A DNA stretch of 64,000 nt from Aspidapion aeneum (taxonomy: Eukaryota; Arthropoda; Insecta; Coleoptera; Brentidae): NCBI GenBank assembly GCA_963576565.1, contig OY755042.1, positions 7,464,372 to 7,528,371 of the forward strand, in the 5' to 3' direction. Positions 10,780-22,940 of this stretch are shown here, one piece after another. How positions within the stretch are numbered: the stretch's first letter is position 1; every line of letters begins with the position of its first letter. The notes below the pieces were generated by a model, which did not search any database, was not told where the DNA came from, and worked only from the letters and a program-made list of their open reading frames with translations. The position numbers were made by a program, and so were the translations under genes.

Positions 10780-12360
10780 ACTACTACTATGTCGGTTTAG
10801 AACGTTTTTCTACGTTGTCCGACGCCTATTCTCCACCTCCTTCGATCCTGACAGTCATCTTCCGTCAGGTTTTTAGGACGCCCTCTTTTTCTGCGCCCTA
10901 TTGGTTGCCATTCTAGGACCTGCTTTGGTAATCTTTCGTCGCTCATCCGTTGTACATGGCTGTACCATATCAGTTGCCTTTTAGTGATTTCAGCCGTTAT
11001 GCTTCCCTCGATTCCCATTCTTTCTTTTATGATCTCATTTCTTATATGATCTGTTCTAGATATTCTCATTGATCTTCTTATTGCATCCATTTCGACACTT
11101 TCCATTTTTGCTTTGTATTTTTCTGTTACGCGACAAGTCTCTATTCCATAAAACAGCGTGCTTTTCACCATTGTTTCATATATGTTAAATTTTACATTAT
11201 TTTTTATCTCTCTGCTCCATAAAATACTGTTGACAACCAATAACCTTTTTTGCTTTTACTATTCTTTTTTCCAGTTCTTTACAGTCTGTTCCCGTCTTAT
11301 CAAATGTGACATCCAAGTATGCATACTCATTACATGGAGATATTGTTTGTCCATTTTCTAGTTCTAATTCACTTGGTTCGTTTCCAATACATAAGTACTG
11401 TGTCTTGTCCACGTTTACAGTTAACCCCCACTTTTGGTATTCTTCCGTTAACTTTCTCATCATATACTCCATGTCTTCTTTATCATTAGCTACAATTACT
11501 TGGTCGTCAGCAAACTGTAGTGTGTATATGGTAAATCGGTCGTTAAGTTGTATTCCCATGCCGTGTACTTTGCGTTTCCAGTTTTTTAGAGCTACTGCGA
11601 TATATATTTTAAAAAGAGTTGGAGAGATACAACATCCCTGTCTTAAGCCTTTCGTTACCAGGAATTCTTTTGAAAGTCGATTTCCAATTTTAATTTTAGA
11701 TTTTGACCGTTTGTATAGTTCTTTTATCGCTTTTATGTATGTAAGGTTAACTGATCAGCGCTTTTGGCATCAAGCATGTCGAAACGGCTAAATTTCGCCT
11801 TTTTCACAATTGTCTTTTTTGTAAAATAAACATTTGTACCTGTATTGTAATTTGATTTCTAAATTGTAAAATAAAGACATTAATTATTATTATTATTATT
11901 ATATTAGTCTGCTCTAACACTGTCCATAATTTTTCTACTGGAACGGTATCATATGCTTTTTGTAGGGCCACAAAGGTAACATGAGTCTCATATTTCTGGC
12001 GCTCCTTTTCTCAATTACTTGTTTAAGACAAAAAACATTATCACTACAAGATCTGCCTGCACGAAACCCACTTTGCTCTTCTTCTTCTTGTTCATGAAAA
12101 TCATTCTCTATTAGATCTCTAAGAATCCTACCATACAATCTACTTAGAGTACTGGTTACTGAAATTCCTCTGTAATTGTTGCAATCCAGCTTGTTTCCTT
12201 TTTTATGTATTGAGGATATGAATGCAATTTTCCAATCATCAGGTACTGGATGTCTGTTTATGCATTGATTGATAATATATGAGAGATTTTCGAGTAGTTT
12301 CTCTGATCCATATTTGAGCATTTCAGCATATATTCCCCCAGGTCCGCTAGCTAATAATTT
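10780..12360 (-). pseudogene. RTE-like LINE reverse transcriptase, disrupted
   Basis: Read on the - strand from 12321 it shows RT motifs in order: ISSIHKKGNKLDCNNYRGIS, QSGFRAGRSC, GLRQGCCISPTLF (near 11640), QFADDQVIVANDKEDMEY (active-site FADD near 11520), then a thumb and C-terminal region with LIWYSHVQRM and the basic GRRKRGRPK tail typical of RTE-type LINEs. The central part is split by a LINE-tail insertion (about 11748-11905), and the frame shifts near 11240. The 3' end carries a (GTA)n tail, read as CTACTACTACTA at 10773-10785. No endonuclease remains. It lies in the CtBP intron and ends only about 60 bases before the next exon. Confidence 0.8.
11748..11905 (+). mobile_element. 5'-truncated LINE tail inserted in the RTE-like copy
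   Basis: + strand sequence ending FWHQACRNG-stop at 11789-11791, followed by a short 3' UTR with two AATAAA-like signals and a (TTA)n tail at 11884-11902. It interrupts the RT frame of the host element. Only the last codons are present, so the family is unknown. Confidence 0.5.
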
Positions 12361-12422
12361 CTAAAAGCTAAGCTAATTTCCTAAAAATTGTCTCAGTTGA
12401 AATATTCTCTTCCTTCTTATAG

Positions 12423-12604
12423 TCTCACCAGCTGGCGTAAACGGCGGCTACTACCAGAGCGGCGCAGCCCTGCCAGTCCAACAAGCACACTCGACCACGC
12501 CCCATGAGGCCCCGCATACGGTCGCGCCCAACACCGCCCCGCCAACGCCTCAACCGGCCCCGCCCATCGGTCCGGTTCCCGTTCCACCCCATTCATTGGT
12601 AAGG
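12423..12604 (+). CDS. CtBP: CtBP exon: proline-rich C-terminal tail
   Basis: Encodes the GVNGGYYQSGAALPVQQAH then STTPHEAPHTV part of the unstructured CtBP tail, ending in a proline-rich run (PTPQPAPPIGPVPVPPHSL). The GGYY and AHSTTPH motifs match the insect long isoform. The acceptor is CTTCTTATAG|TC; the two leading bases complete the phase-1 codon of the previous exon. A second acceptor 9 bases on (CCAG|CT) would also keep frame. Two donors again lie 6 bp apart: TTG|GTAAGG after 12598 or AGG|GTAAGA after 12604, both phase 0. The exon is much richer in GC than its AT-rich surroundings. Confidence 0.92.
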
Positions 12605-12944
12605 GTAAGATCATTTTTAGTACTTTTTTTACCTGGCATAAGTCAATATACTAAAAAAACTCACAGTCTTGGTCTCAAATACGGTAAATTTAATTTGTTT
12701 ATTTGTGAGTGAGACTTGAGTTTTTTAATCTTTGAACAAATTACAATTTCTAACCTAGATCAGTTAAAGCGATCAGATTGACAATATTCAATAATAATGG
12801 TGTGGGATTTCATCTGTTAGGTTTTTTTTTTTTTTTTGAATATTTTGTAACTAGTAGTATTTTGTTGGCATTTTTTTTTCGTTAGCTTTTGTGAATACCT
12901 TAGTTCCATGGTTTAGTAGTTTTTAAATCTGTAATCTAAAAATT
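12605..12944. other. Intronic stretch, nothing seen
   Basis: T-rich non-coding sequence after the CtBP donor; no repeat or gene recognised. Confidence 0.5.
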
Positions 12945-13115
12945 GTAGTTGTTCTGGGTGTAAGGGTAGCTTTATTTTTATTAAAAATTGAATTTTTGTC
13001 AATTAGTCCCCACAGTACACCCATTTATAAGACCTAGTTGTTCTGGGTGTAAGGGTAGCTTTATTTTTATTAAAAATTGAATTTTTATCAATTAGTCCCC
13101 ACAGTACACCAGTCT
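12945..13115. repeat. Two-copy ~89-bp tandem duplication
   Basis: TTGTTCTGGGTGTAAGGGTA begins at 12949 and again at 13038; the units differ at only a few positions and end CCCCACAGTACACC. The hairpin-family copy 4 is inserted at the end of the second unit. Confidence 0.85.
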
Positions 13116-13118
13116 ATT

Positions 13119-13836
13119 AGCTCACACTACTACTATACTATAGTAGTGTGAGCTATGGTGATCGTAATTTTTTCGAGAAAAAAAAAGTTGCTCTGATTTC
13201 AAAATTTTTTATATATCTTTGCGTTTTAGATATTTTTGAAACTTTTTTGTTGCGCCGTCTGTCTGTCTGTCCGTATGTATGTCTGTCTGTAATGACCAAC
13301 GCGCATAACTCAAAAACCGCTTGCCCGATTTGAATGGAATTTGGCACCCAGGCTGGGTCTTGGGTCGAGATGGTCCCATTTAACAATGAACAAAATCCAC
13401 CGAACGCAAGTCCAATAAAAGGGTGGGCGTATATTAGTAATTAGAGTTTATGTGAAAATATGGCGTGTGTGATATCAAATGAAAGATAATTGAGTCTGAC
13501 GTTAAACAAAATACATTTTAGGTGATTTAAAAAAAAGGGTGGGGGTAGATTTAAAAAAATTGAGTTTAAGTGAAAATATGGCGTGTGATATCAACCGATA
13601 GGTAAATGAGTCTGGAGTTAAACAAAATACATTTTATTTTTTTTTTTAAAGGGTGGGGGTAGTTCGAAAATTAGAGTTTAAGTCAAAACATGGATTGTGT
13701 GGTATCAAACGAAAGGTAATTGAGTCTGGAGTTGAATAAAACATATTTCACATTTTAGTTATATTAGCTTACACTTACACTATAACTATAGTACCTAGTG
13801 TGAGCTTAGGTGCCCATAAATTGGCAGAGTATTTTT
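13119..13836 (+). mobile_element. Hairpin-ended helentron-like element, copy 4
   Basis: More diverged termini (ACTACTACTATACTATAG in the 5' hairpin) and three internal units. GTCT tract at 13257-13290. Probably older than the other copies. Confidence 0.78.
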
Positions 13837-14894
13837 TAAGTGATGATTAAAAGGCTTAATTTTCGTAAATAGCTTCATTTTGCGGAGACGTTTAACTTTT
13901 TCTTCTGCGAAAATTCTTGAAAGTGATTCCCAACAAATGCGCAGGCCCAAATGTCAATTTTGTGGTTGTAAAAAATTCATTAAGTAGTAACAATTTATTT
14001 TTAACTTTAATCGAAAGATTTTAGGATACCAAATATAAAACATCTTTTGTTCTACAAATCAGTAGCTTTAACATCCGTGTCCCCCACTGCACACATATCA
14101 AAATAACGAAATGAAAAAAGTAACTGTAAAAATCAGTAACAGGCAAATTTTTCTATGGCTTAGAAAATGTCTTTGAAAGTAAATGACAACATTGCCCTAT
14201 AAATCGTATGCTGGTGTTCAGGTTGGAGTTAGTCAGAGTCAGAAAATGCTTTATTGTCAAAGAAAAAAAAATCTTATTGACAAAGCATCAATCTTATAAC
14301 TAAAACATATTTTGTCTAAAATTATAATTAAGTAAAACTAATAAAAATAAGTTCACATTTTTAAAATACTAGGTAATTTCTAGCAAAAAATAAGTAGGAA
14401 ATGGGTAGGACCTGCAATTATAAAAAAAAAACAAGCAAAGCAAAACAGATAGGTAAAATAAGAAAGTGCAGAAACATATTTAAAGAAAAACAAATTTTAA
14501 CCGCTTGTGATATATATCTATTTAAACTTTCAAATTGTGTCCATGAAAATGTAAACGAATTAAAAAAAAATAATAATAATAAAAATTTACAGATGTGCAT
14601 ACCTATAGCACAAGAAACACAAAAAGCTAGTGCAGCCCAAATTTAATCATAATTTTATTAGAAAATTGGCTTACTTTGCCGGCTTAACTTACTATAACTT
14701 GCTTCCAGATAATTCAACATCAAAACAAAACAAAAATCATTAAAAAAAAAATGCTACTTAATTTAGCACCGTACACTTTAAGTGAAAGTTAGTTAGTTAA
14801 TGGAGTGTAAATAATTATATGCTAAACTGGTTCAAAATGAGTTATGTTATTATTATTATGTTGAGTGGCCAAAGTATGACAAGACTAACAAATG
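13837..14894. other. Intronic non-coding stretch, possible LINE 3' tail
   Basis: No gene. On the - strand 14270-14235 reads GACAATAAAGCATTTTCTGA, which could be a polyadenylation signal at a decayed LINE 3' end; the reading frame at 14401-14646 is low-complexity lysine/asparagine sequence and not convincing. Confidence 0.35.
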
Positions 14895-15632
14895 TTTTTT
14901 CTATAAGCGTGCGGAAAAGTCCACTTTTCCGCACGCATTTTAGTGTGGAAAGTGCCACTTTTCCGCACTAGTGCGGAAAAATATTTTTTCCGCACTAGTG
15001 CGGAAAAGTAAATTTGTTACGATTTTGAGGTGTTCTATAACATTTAGACCGTTCAAAATACATTTGTATCTTTCCTAGCACACGAAATATCCTAAAAATA
15101 TTCAAATTGACTAAAATTCTGCTATATTTTCAATATTTTCGATAAAATAAAGTTTTCAGTAAAATAGGTTCAAATTATAAGTTTTAAACCTCCCCGGTAT
15201 AAATATCGTCATTGTCAATGTCAAACAACAATGAACACTAGTGGTTTTAGATTTGGCATCTTAAATCACCATAGCAACAAAGTACAAACAAACTGTCAAA
15301 ACAAAGCCAATTTTGCAGATACAAGCGTCTTTTGAATTTTTCAAACAAAAAAATCAGATTTTCAATGGATTCTTCGGACGAAGATCTACCCCAGTCAGTT
15401 CTAGAAGCCGCTAGAATGTGAATAATAATAATTGATTTGATTAAAACGTTTTGAATATAAATAATTTTCTGATTAATTTTTAGTTTTTTCCTCACGCTTA
15501 TAGAAAAAATAGTGTACCTAACTCGTGCGTAAAGTGTCTTTTCCGCACTTGATTGCTGGCCAAACTCCGCTATCGCGTCGTTTGGCCATCTGCAATCGCG
15601 TGCGGAAAAGAGGCACTTTCCGCACTAGTTAG
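14895..15632 (+). mobile_element. Element with repeated TGCGGAAAAG hairpins and a short acidic ORF start
   Basis: The left part holds at least four TGCGGAAAAG/CTTTTCCGCA copies forming perfect hairpins (14911-15010). The right part repeats them (15525-15628). TTTTTTCTATAAGCGTG (14895) is inverted at 15493-15509. In between, a + strand ORF starts at 15364 with MDSSDEDLPQSVLEAAR and stops 18 codons later, next to a possible donor (AAT|GTGAAT) and an acceptor at 15483 (TTTTTAG). The acidic opening resembles the N-terminus of insect tyrosine-recombinase (Crypton-like) proteins, so this may be an internally deleted copy; that assignment is inference. Confidence 0.5.
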
Positions 15633-16180
15633 GTAAACTACTATAGCAAGAAAACGCGTAAAAATAGGTACAAGAGTTACCCCTGATTTTCCTAGGTAAT
15701 AGGGCAAATGGAGGTCTTGAATATAACAACTTCCAGCGATCACCGTTGCCGAGGGATGATTGCGATTGGGGTGATTCACTCGTGATTTAAGCCGGTTGTA
15801 TCCGTAGTATATATAAAAATCACTCGCGAGGTTTTAATTTTGGGGTCAACACGACCGGTGTTTTGGGACCTGGGCGTTCGTCGTTCACGAAAATACATGG
15901 AAGCAAGGATAAAAGGAAAAATAGGTTTTTGTTTAACAAAAAAAAGTGTTAATGCTTAATTTACAAAAGAAAAAAAATAACGCAAAATTCTAAACCGAAA
16001 ATATATATCTATGAGCGAGAACGCAACATTTGGTTTAGACAGTCCGACATTCGAAAAATGTCTACGTCGGCACTCTATTAGGAATCATTTTCATAAATTT
16101 TCGCAATTAAAAAAGTTGAGTGTCTCAATAAATTGAAGCACATATATACCAAAATTCAGCCTGTTACTCATAAAAACTAC
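15633..16180. other. Intronic non-coding stretch
   Basis: No gene seen. Contains a TATATATAAAAATCACTCG segment near 15810 that could resemble a TATA box, and a CAACACGACCGGT string at 15847 that recurs as AACACGACCGGT near 57588. Confidence 0.4.
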
Positions 16181-16464
16181 AATCAAACAAGTTTCGTGGC
16201 TAATCGGGCAAAAAGGAGTTTTTTTTGTTTCCCTTATATTTTTCCGTGGGTAGCCTGAAAGCTTAACCTCACGGGGGTCCAAGATCTAATGGACACCTAA
16301 TAAGTGTTGACAGTTAACCGTTTCGTCCTTATGGGACTCCTCAGAACACTGCTGGTCAATGTGACAAATCTTGCGAAGTTAATCAGACGGTTTTGTCTCT
16401 AATTAAATGTAATTAGTGAGCGAACTATAGCAAGAGGCGCCATCTACCGAGATACGAGAGAAAC
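16181..16464 (+). mobile_element. Half copy of the 6737-7284 foldback
   Basis: Matches one arm of the palindromic element from AATCAAACAAGTTTCGTGGC to the centre (CCATCTACCGAGATACGAGAG) and then stops, so only one arm is present. It retains the GTGAGCGAAC form. Confidence 0.85.
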
Positions 16465-16731
16465 AAAAAACTAAAAGCAGGCGAAAACACTGCTGCCATA
16501 CAAATTTTAGATTTTTCACCCAAAATGACGTATGTGCCAAGGCCAATACGGGGCTATAAGATCTAAGTGCAATTTCCCCACCTTATGCTCTATATGGTAT
16601 ATTTAAAATGACGTTATCTGTAAGTCCGCTTGCATAAATTGTACAGTTTTTTTTAGTTTCCCACAAAACTGCTTTTTGGTATTTAGATCGCTTAGCACTA
16701 ATCACTAAAAAAATACTGTTTTTTGTTCCAG

Positions 16732-16800
16732 CCGATAAGCACGCCAGAAGCCGCAGCGAACCACCACGCGACAAAGCCGGAACCGTCAGAGGTGCATTAA
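16732..16800 (+). CDS. CtBP: CtBP terminal coding exon
   Basis: Acceptor TTTTTTGTTCCAG precedes a phase-0 exon encoding PISTPEAAANHHATKPEPSE then VH and a TAA stop at 16798-16800. The phase matches the two phase-0 donors of the preceding exon. A lysine followed by acidic residues near the end (KPEPSE) resembles the KxE, sumoylation-like ending of CtBP proteins in insects and vertebrates. Together the three exons give about 130 residues: the last helix of the fold plus a ~100-residue tail, consistent with a CtBP long isoform. Confidence 0.88.
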   Translation, partial: PISTPEAAANHHATKPEPSEVH

Positions 16801-17094
16801 CGAGGTGAGAGTGCAAACATGTGTGACACGTTCATTCGGGACTCTATATTATTTCTGCAGTGTGTATGAAATGTATCTGAATTTCATCTTGCAGGAATAT
16901 TACGTCATTTTGTTCGTCATAAAAAATCATCTAATTATTATTTCGGTTCAGAGGAAAGACATAATATAGGGGAGCGCTTTATTTCAGGGGAGTTTGCGCT
17001 CGACTTCGCCACATAGGAATTTTTGGCATTGGAAACATCTATATAAAAGAATAAAACCATTCGGATTTTGTAAAATTTTTGTATGTCAATAAAT
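16801..17094 (+). other. CtBP: CtBP 3' UTR with candidate polyadenylation signals
   Basis: Follows the stop codon directly. AATAAA occurs at 17050-17055 and 17088-17093, the second followed by a T-rich stretch. The actual cleavage site cannot be fixed from the sequence. Confidence 0.5.
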
Positions 17095-17393
17095 TATTAG
17101 GAAGTTTATTTTATTCAAAATGTGATAATTGTGTCGTTTCGTTGGTTCTTCAGATTGGTTTTATTTTTTTATATATGATATTAATGAATTTTCAGCGTAT
17201 ATCATTCCAATATGGCAGAAGCCAACGTATGTCCCAGAATCCTTAATTTACTGTTAACTTTTTTAATAACGGGTGGGGTTAGCCAATAATAAAAAAACCC
17301 ATAGGTTTGAGTCACAAAAATCCCCTATGTCATTAAAATAGGGACATTTTGGAATAGTAAAATTGTCCTAAATAACAGGGTTTGCAGGATATA

Positions 17394-18567
17394 CAGGGTG
17401 TCATTAAAAGTTTGTAACAAACTTTGACAGGTGATAGTAGACATAAAAATAAGAAAAAAAGTTCATATGAACATAGGTCCTAAAATGCATAGTAGGGGAG
17501 CTACGGGCACCAAAAGGGTTAATATCAAAAATGGTTTTTTTTATACAGCAACTTTAAAAAGCTATGGAATTTTACAAAAAATTGCAAATGTTAATTAATT
17601 TTGACCCTTCACATTGCGGTATGGTAAAAAAATAATTACTTAACTCAAAAGAGTACTTTTGGTAGGGGTGGGTGGTTGTTTTAACAACATTTTTTTTTTG
17701 TATTGCATTTTTTTACATTTTGAGTCCATTTTTGAAAACTACTCCCTTTTTTAAGTAAAAAAGGTACTCTTGTCTAAAGTTGCCCAGAGCAACGGTTTAC
17801 GAGATAATTGAGCGTAAAGATTTTTAGTACCTTAGAATTTTTTTTTGTATTGCATTTTTTTACATTTAGAGTCTATTTTTAAAAACTACTCCCTTTTTTA
17901 AGTAAAACAGGTACTCTTGTGTAAAGTCGCCCAGAGCAATGGTTTACGAGATAATTGAGCGTAAATTTTTTTAGTACCTCCCATAAGCAGAATAACTTTT
18001 ACGTTCAATTATCTCGTAAACCGTTGCTCTCGGCGACTTTAGACAAGAGTACCTTTTTTACTTAAAAGAGGGAGTAGTTTTTAAAAATGGACTCAAAATG
18101 TAAAAAAATGCAATACAAAAAAAAATTCTAAGGTACTAAAAATCTTTACGCTCAATTATCTCGTAAACCGGTGCTCTGGGCGACTTTAGACAAGAGTACC
18201 TTTTTTAATTAAAAAAGGGAGTAATTTTTAAAAATGGACTCAAAATGTAAAAAAATGCAATACAAAAAAAAATCTTGTTAAAACAACCCCCCACCCCTAC
18301 CAAAAGTACCCTTTTGAGTTAAGTAATTATTTTTTTACCTTACCACAATGTGAAGGGTCAAAATTAATTAACATTTGCAATTTTTTGTAAAATTCCATAG
18401 CTTTTTAAAGTTGCTGTATAAAAAAACCATTTTCGATATTAACCCTTTTGGTGCCCGTAGCTCCCCTACTATGCATTTGAGGACCTATGTTCATATGAAC
18501 TTTTTTTCTTATTTTTATGTGTACTATCCCCTGTCAATGTTTGTTACAAACTTTTAATGACACCCTG
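17394..18567. mobile_element. 1.17-kb TA-flanked foldback
   Basis: Starts TA-CAGGGTGTCATTAAAAG and ends with the reverse complement ACACCCTG-TA. The arms match along nearly the whole length (e.g. GCTCCCCTACTATGCAT near 18465 against ATGCATAGTAGGGGAGC near 17484). The centre repeats the ACTCCCTTTTTTAAGTAAAA segment twice on the left. No coding capacity. Confidence 0.88.
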
Positions 18568-18569
18568 TA

Positions 18570-19086
18570 TATCAAGTGATATACACGGTATTCTAAATAG
18601 CACGAAAATTAGCAGGTTTTCGAAAAAATGCTTTAAGCAAACTGTTAGTGCTTATAATTATCTAAATTAGTGTCATCTTGAATTTGAGATTGACACATTG
18701 TTTATAGGTTATTTAGAAGTTACACAACTTCTTTTAAAGAAAAACCCAAATTTATTTTTCTTAACGTTAAAATACGTCAAAATTATCTTTCCAAAAAAAT
18801 AGTAGGTAGACTCAAATCTTTAATAAGGAGAAATGATTTAGATTTTGGTTGATAATTATAATGCCATAAAAGTTTTGCTTGAAACATTTTCGAAATATTA
18901 AGGTGCTCCGCTACTTACCGGACACCCTGTATATATCACCACATATATCATGATATTTATATGACGCTATACATTCATTAGATACGAATACGTCAAATTT
19001 AATGTCAGTTAAATAATGTAAAAAAAGTATTGGTATTCATATATCATAGCGACAACGAAAGGTGTCGTCTTTTAAAACATAATATA
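18570..19086. other. Intergenic stretch
   Basis: No gene. A GGACACCCTGTATATAT at 18920-18936 looks like one surviving end of another TA-type foldback. Confidence 0.45.
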
Positions 19087-19735
19087 CAGTGTGTCCACGT
19101 AAGTTGGCGGCATATGGGAAACTTTTTGATTATTAGCTTTACGAAAAAAAGTTATTCTTCATAAAAAGTTCTGCATGGTCCAAAACCTATAATGCAACCA
19201 TCAGATGTTAAATTTTTTCATCATATTACGAGGTTTGTCAAAAAATGTGATTTTTGCTCTTGAGTAAAGTACCTTTCTTTTTGACAATATCGAAAATTGT
19301 TATAAAGAAAAGATGTTTAGAATTAAAAATAGCTTTCAAATATTCAACATTGTTTATTTACATTATTATTATTTGCATCCTAAATTAATTATGCTTTAAT
19401 GTGCAAACTTAAATTTCCAACGTAATCGCAGAAAATGTAGAAAAAAATATTTTTTTAGTGTAAATAAACAATGTTGAATATTTGAAAGCTACTTTTAATT
19501 CTAAACATCTTTTCTTTATAACAATTTTCGATATTGTCAACAAGAAAGGTACTTTACTCTGGAGCAAAAATCACATTTTTTGACAAACCTCGTAATATGA
19601 CTGAAAAAATTTAACATCTGATGGTTGCATTTTAGGTTTTGGACCATGCAGAACTTTTTATGAAGAATAACTTTTTTTCGTAAAGCTAATAATAAAAAAG
19701 TTTCCCATATGCCGCCAACTTACGTGGACACACTG
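19087..19735. mobile_element. 649-bp TA-flanked foldback with CAGTGTGTCC termini
   Basis: TA-CAGTGTGTCCACGTAAG at the left is mirrored by ACGTGGACACACTG-TA at the right. Arms of about 280 bases meet near 19410. Same architecture as the other TA-flanked elements but a separate sequence family. Confidence 0.88.
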
Positions 19736-20170
19736 TATATCATGTGCCATTATATTTATGTAAATATCATGATTTCCAACCCTGCTACATAACTACTTGT
19801 TTTCAATATATTCTGCCGGTAGTAGCCGAACCTGTTATTAATAAAGTTAAAAGGGAATTAAAAATGCACATAATGAATTACCCTGTACATACATATCGAA
19901 TCAAAACTGAAATAATTACATCACAGATGGTTAACAAAAAGAAATGAGAAAAGATACTATTTTGCATTCAACCTGCGGCAGTGACTCATTTAGCAATCCA
20001 ATGGTGTCTAAAGTGGCAAATCTGATTTTTTAGTATTTTTAATTTTTACTCTGCTTTGCAAAAGCAGGTTCGTGTAGTCAGCAAAGGAAATATAAGCAGC
20101 TAGAACTTTAATATTCTAATAGTTGGCTTCTTTAAATTTTAAATAACCAAAACTAGTTAATTTATTCCAG

Positions 20171-20220
20171 TGAAGGGCATCAAGCGCCTGCAACGACCAG
20201 ATATTAAATTATCTGAATAA
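20171..20220 (+). CDS. CtBP: Candidate alternative terminal exon of CtBP
   Basis: A good acceptor (TTAATTTATTCCAG) at 20157-20170 precedes an open stretch that, read in phase 1, gives KGIKRLQRPDIKLSE and a TAA stop at 20218-20220. Phase 1 matches only the exon ending at 6490/6496 (G|TG = Val), not the phase-0 donor at 12604. Splicing directly from the first exon would give a short CtBP isoform. AATAAA at about 20271-20276 could end the transcript. Short CtBP isoforms made by alternative splicing are established in Drosophila, but this exon is inference and the length is small. Confidence 0.35.
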
Positions 20221-22940
20221 GCGGAAGGCAAAAAACAAAATTTTACTCACGAGAGAGCTTAATGAAAAGTAAAATAAATAAAATGATCGATATAGTAGAG
20301 AAGTGGATGCAGATGTAAAAACTGATTATTTTTTCAACTTCTCTGGCCTGGAGTCCCGTGAACCCCGTAATCAGAAACCCTTGGATATACATCATTATAT
20401 TTTGTTTTAGGCACCATTTTCCAAAATTGCTGCAAAAAATCATAAATATTTGTAGTTTTGACACTATATTTATATTATAGTAGTTTTCGTAGAATTTACG
20501 AACACAATTCTTGATATTTTCTCTTTTAAAAAGGTTTCGTCACAGCCATTTAAAGTATTAATTATACCTGTCAAAGTTGCAGTGGCGCCTCGAGACTTTC
20601 GCAGTAGGTGACGCAGTATTTCATCCCCCCATTTTTTATACACACAAATAAAAAATAACAATATAATAATATGCTAATAATTTTGGTTGCTGTTGGCCGA
20701 AAACTAATTATTAAACATGGCACACAAAAAAGTTTATTGGCTACTGCACAGCCACCCAAACTCCTACAAATACCATGATTCTTTAAAATGTGGAATGTAC
20801 ATTTTGTCTTAAACCTTAGCCGGTTTATTTACGTTCAATATAGGGGACGGCTTTAAGTAAGTCAAAAAGTCTTTTTTGTCATCGTCGTTCCACCTCAAAA
20901 ACTGTTTTTCCAGTAAAACACATACTGCATCATACACAAGGAACATGTGCAAAATAATTAAAATTAATCCGAATCAGAACCGAATGTAAACAATACGCCG
21001 GTGACCCGACGCTATTTTAATAATGTACGGAGTTCATCATTGCCTTGCCAATGCCTTAAACCCGCGGCAAATCGACACAGGTGAACGAAAATCAAAAATC
21101 GGTTCAACGGTCGTCTATACGCTTGGCCCGCATTTTCTGCACTGTAGAATTCCATAGCGATATGTTTTGTTGCCTGCCAATTGCAAAATATAGAAAGAGA
21201 GGACGACATGTCGGTATAGAATTCGACAGTGCAGAATCCGCGGCGGGGAACGCTAACGGTTTTTTTCTGGGTTAATAGATAGTTTAAGTTGTGCTACGCA
21301 TTTTTACGTAAAACTGCACGTTAAGCGCTCTACGTTTTGTTCCAAATTTGAGTTTAAGTTGAATGTTTTTACGTTACCATAACAAGTCTACTAATAGCAG
21401 AGAATATGGAATTCGGCACTGTGTTTTTTTGATGTTCCAATTTTGTTTTTTGTCTTTCAACTACAGTAGGAATATATTTGCAAAGAATCGTTTGTACTGG
21501 AAGCGGAAATTATTGTCTAGGCCTCATTTTTCGATCGGTCAATCAACCAATTCTATTCTTTGGTAACGTTAAGGTGCCCGCAGACTGCCGTAAGCTAACG
21601 TGACCTTGACGACGGTGTGACAAAGTGCGCTTGCGTAACTCTCAAATCTCATGCTTACATAAAAATACTATCTAATATGTAATAAGGTAACCAACGGCTC
21701 GTTCGGATTTGCGGACTAGGCGCGGCTCCGATTTTTAATTTTCATCCTGTCTTAGATTATTATATTTACTCTGGAAGAAAGAGGTGAAGCAGCGGTTCAC
21801 CTGCTTCATTGGGCGAGCCGGCACTGCAAAGTTGGCCCTGAGAGTTTTATGGAGTTTAAAGCTTTTATGACCAAACCCAGTAAAAATTACATTTATCGAA
21901 CACAATATATTAATGGGTTCTAGTTATGACCTATTAAAGCTAGGTTGGCCAAATTTAGTGAGTAATAAGAAAGTAAAAGTTTTGTTAAAATTCTTGTTGG
22001 CTTGTCCCTGCAGATTATGAATAATAATTTGGTTGATTTTTACTATGAAAAAAACCTTCTAAAGTGAAAATAACTGATTTTTTTAGGATGTTTTTCCAAT
22101 TTATCACCACGCAAAAGCTAAAATATCTGAAATCATATGTAAGGGAAGGTCCCAGCGAATTTTAAAGCTTTTTTTATTCTGAGGTCTCATGATTTCGAGG
22201 TAAAAATGTCTGTCTATAAGCTGGTCGTTTTTTCATGGGTACAGTTCCGTTAAACATTTTAATACTATAATTTGTCTAACAAAATTGAGACATTTTCATG
22301 ATTTTTCTTCGCCATTTTGCAAAATGGTGTCTAAAACACTCCGTCCGGAATATGGTGATGCCTATACTGACTCTCCTATTATGTATTTTACTTGATTCTC
22401 TTAGTTACATCAATTTAAAGAGAATTCAGTCTAGGGACTGTACTCTACTAAAAGAAAATGACACTGATCAGTACGTACGATCACAACGTACCCCTAACAA
22501 TGTATCTTTTTTTGAAACTAACCGACCTGGAACACAAAAAAATATAAATAAGTATCGTATAATTTAAAATTTAAACTTTAAGTAAACTGTTTTAAGCAAT
22601 AAGAAGCACTGCTCACGTAACTGCTGACTTCACGGATTGGTACGAAGTACTCAATAATTCTATAAAAATATGTTTCTGTGTATATATGTGTGGTGAAATT
22701 TTTAAATAACAAATTTTTGTAAAGAATTATTGAAACTGAAATGTTTTAGTGGGTTACATAATGAGTCACTTTTAGGTAGGGCCACTACTGATTATAAAAC
22801 AGGTTTTTAAGTTTCGCAAAACTGACAGCTAAATTTGAAAAATAACTGTTAAAACAAATTTTAACTTCTGGTTTAGACATTAGAAGCAGCGTAATGCCAA
22901 ATCATAGGCAGGTTTATTTTTCTTTAACATTACAAACGGC
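20221..22940. other. Intergenic stretch between the two host genes
   Basis: No convincing exon or transposon protein. Holds one small inverted-repeat element (21134-21237). GC is locally higher near 21000-21250 and 21700-21850. Confidence 0.5.
21134..21237. repeat. Short dispersed inverted-repeat element, copy 2
   Basis: TTCTGCACTGTAGAATTC at the left pairs with GAATTCGACAGTGCAGAA at the right. Internal AGAGGACGACATGTC is shared with copy 1 at 988-1084. About 104 bp. Confidence 0.65.

Noticed and set aside
20243..22567. Similar-looking frames at 20243-20464 (-) and 22298-22567 (+) sharing KWCLK
   Set aside because: The shared residues come from a short chance match (CCATTTTxCAAAAT); the rest is unrelated, and neither has splice support.
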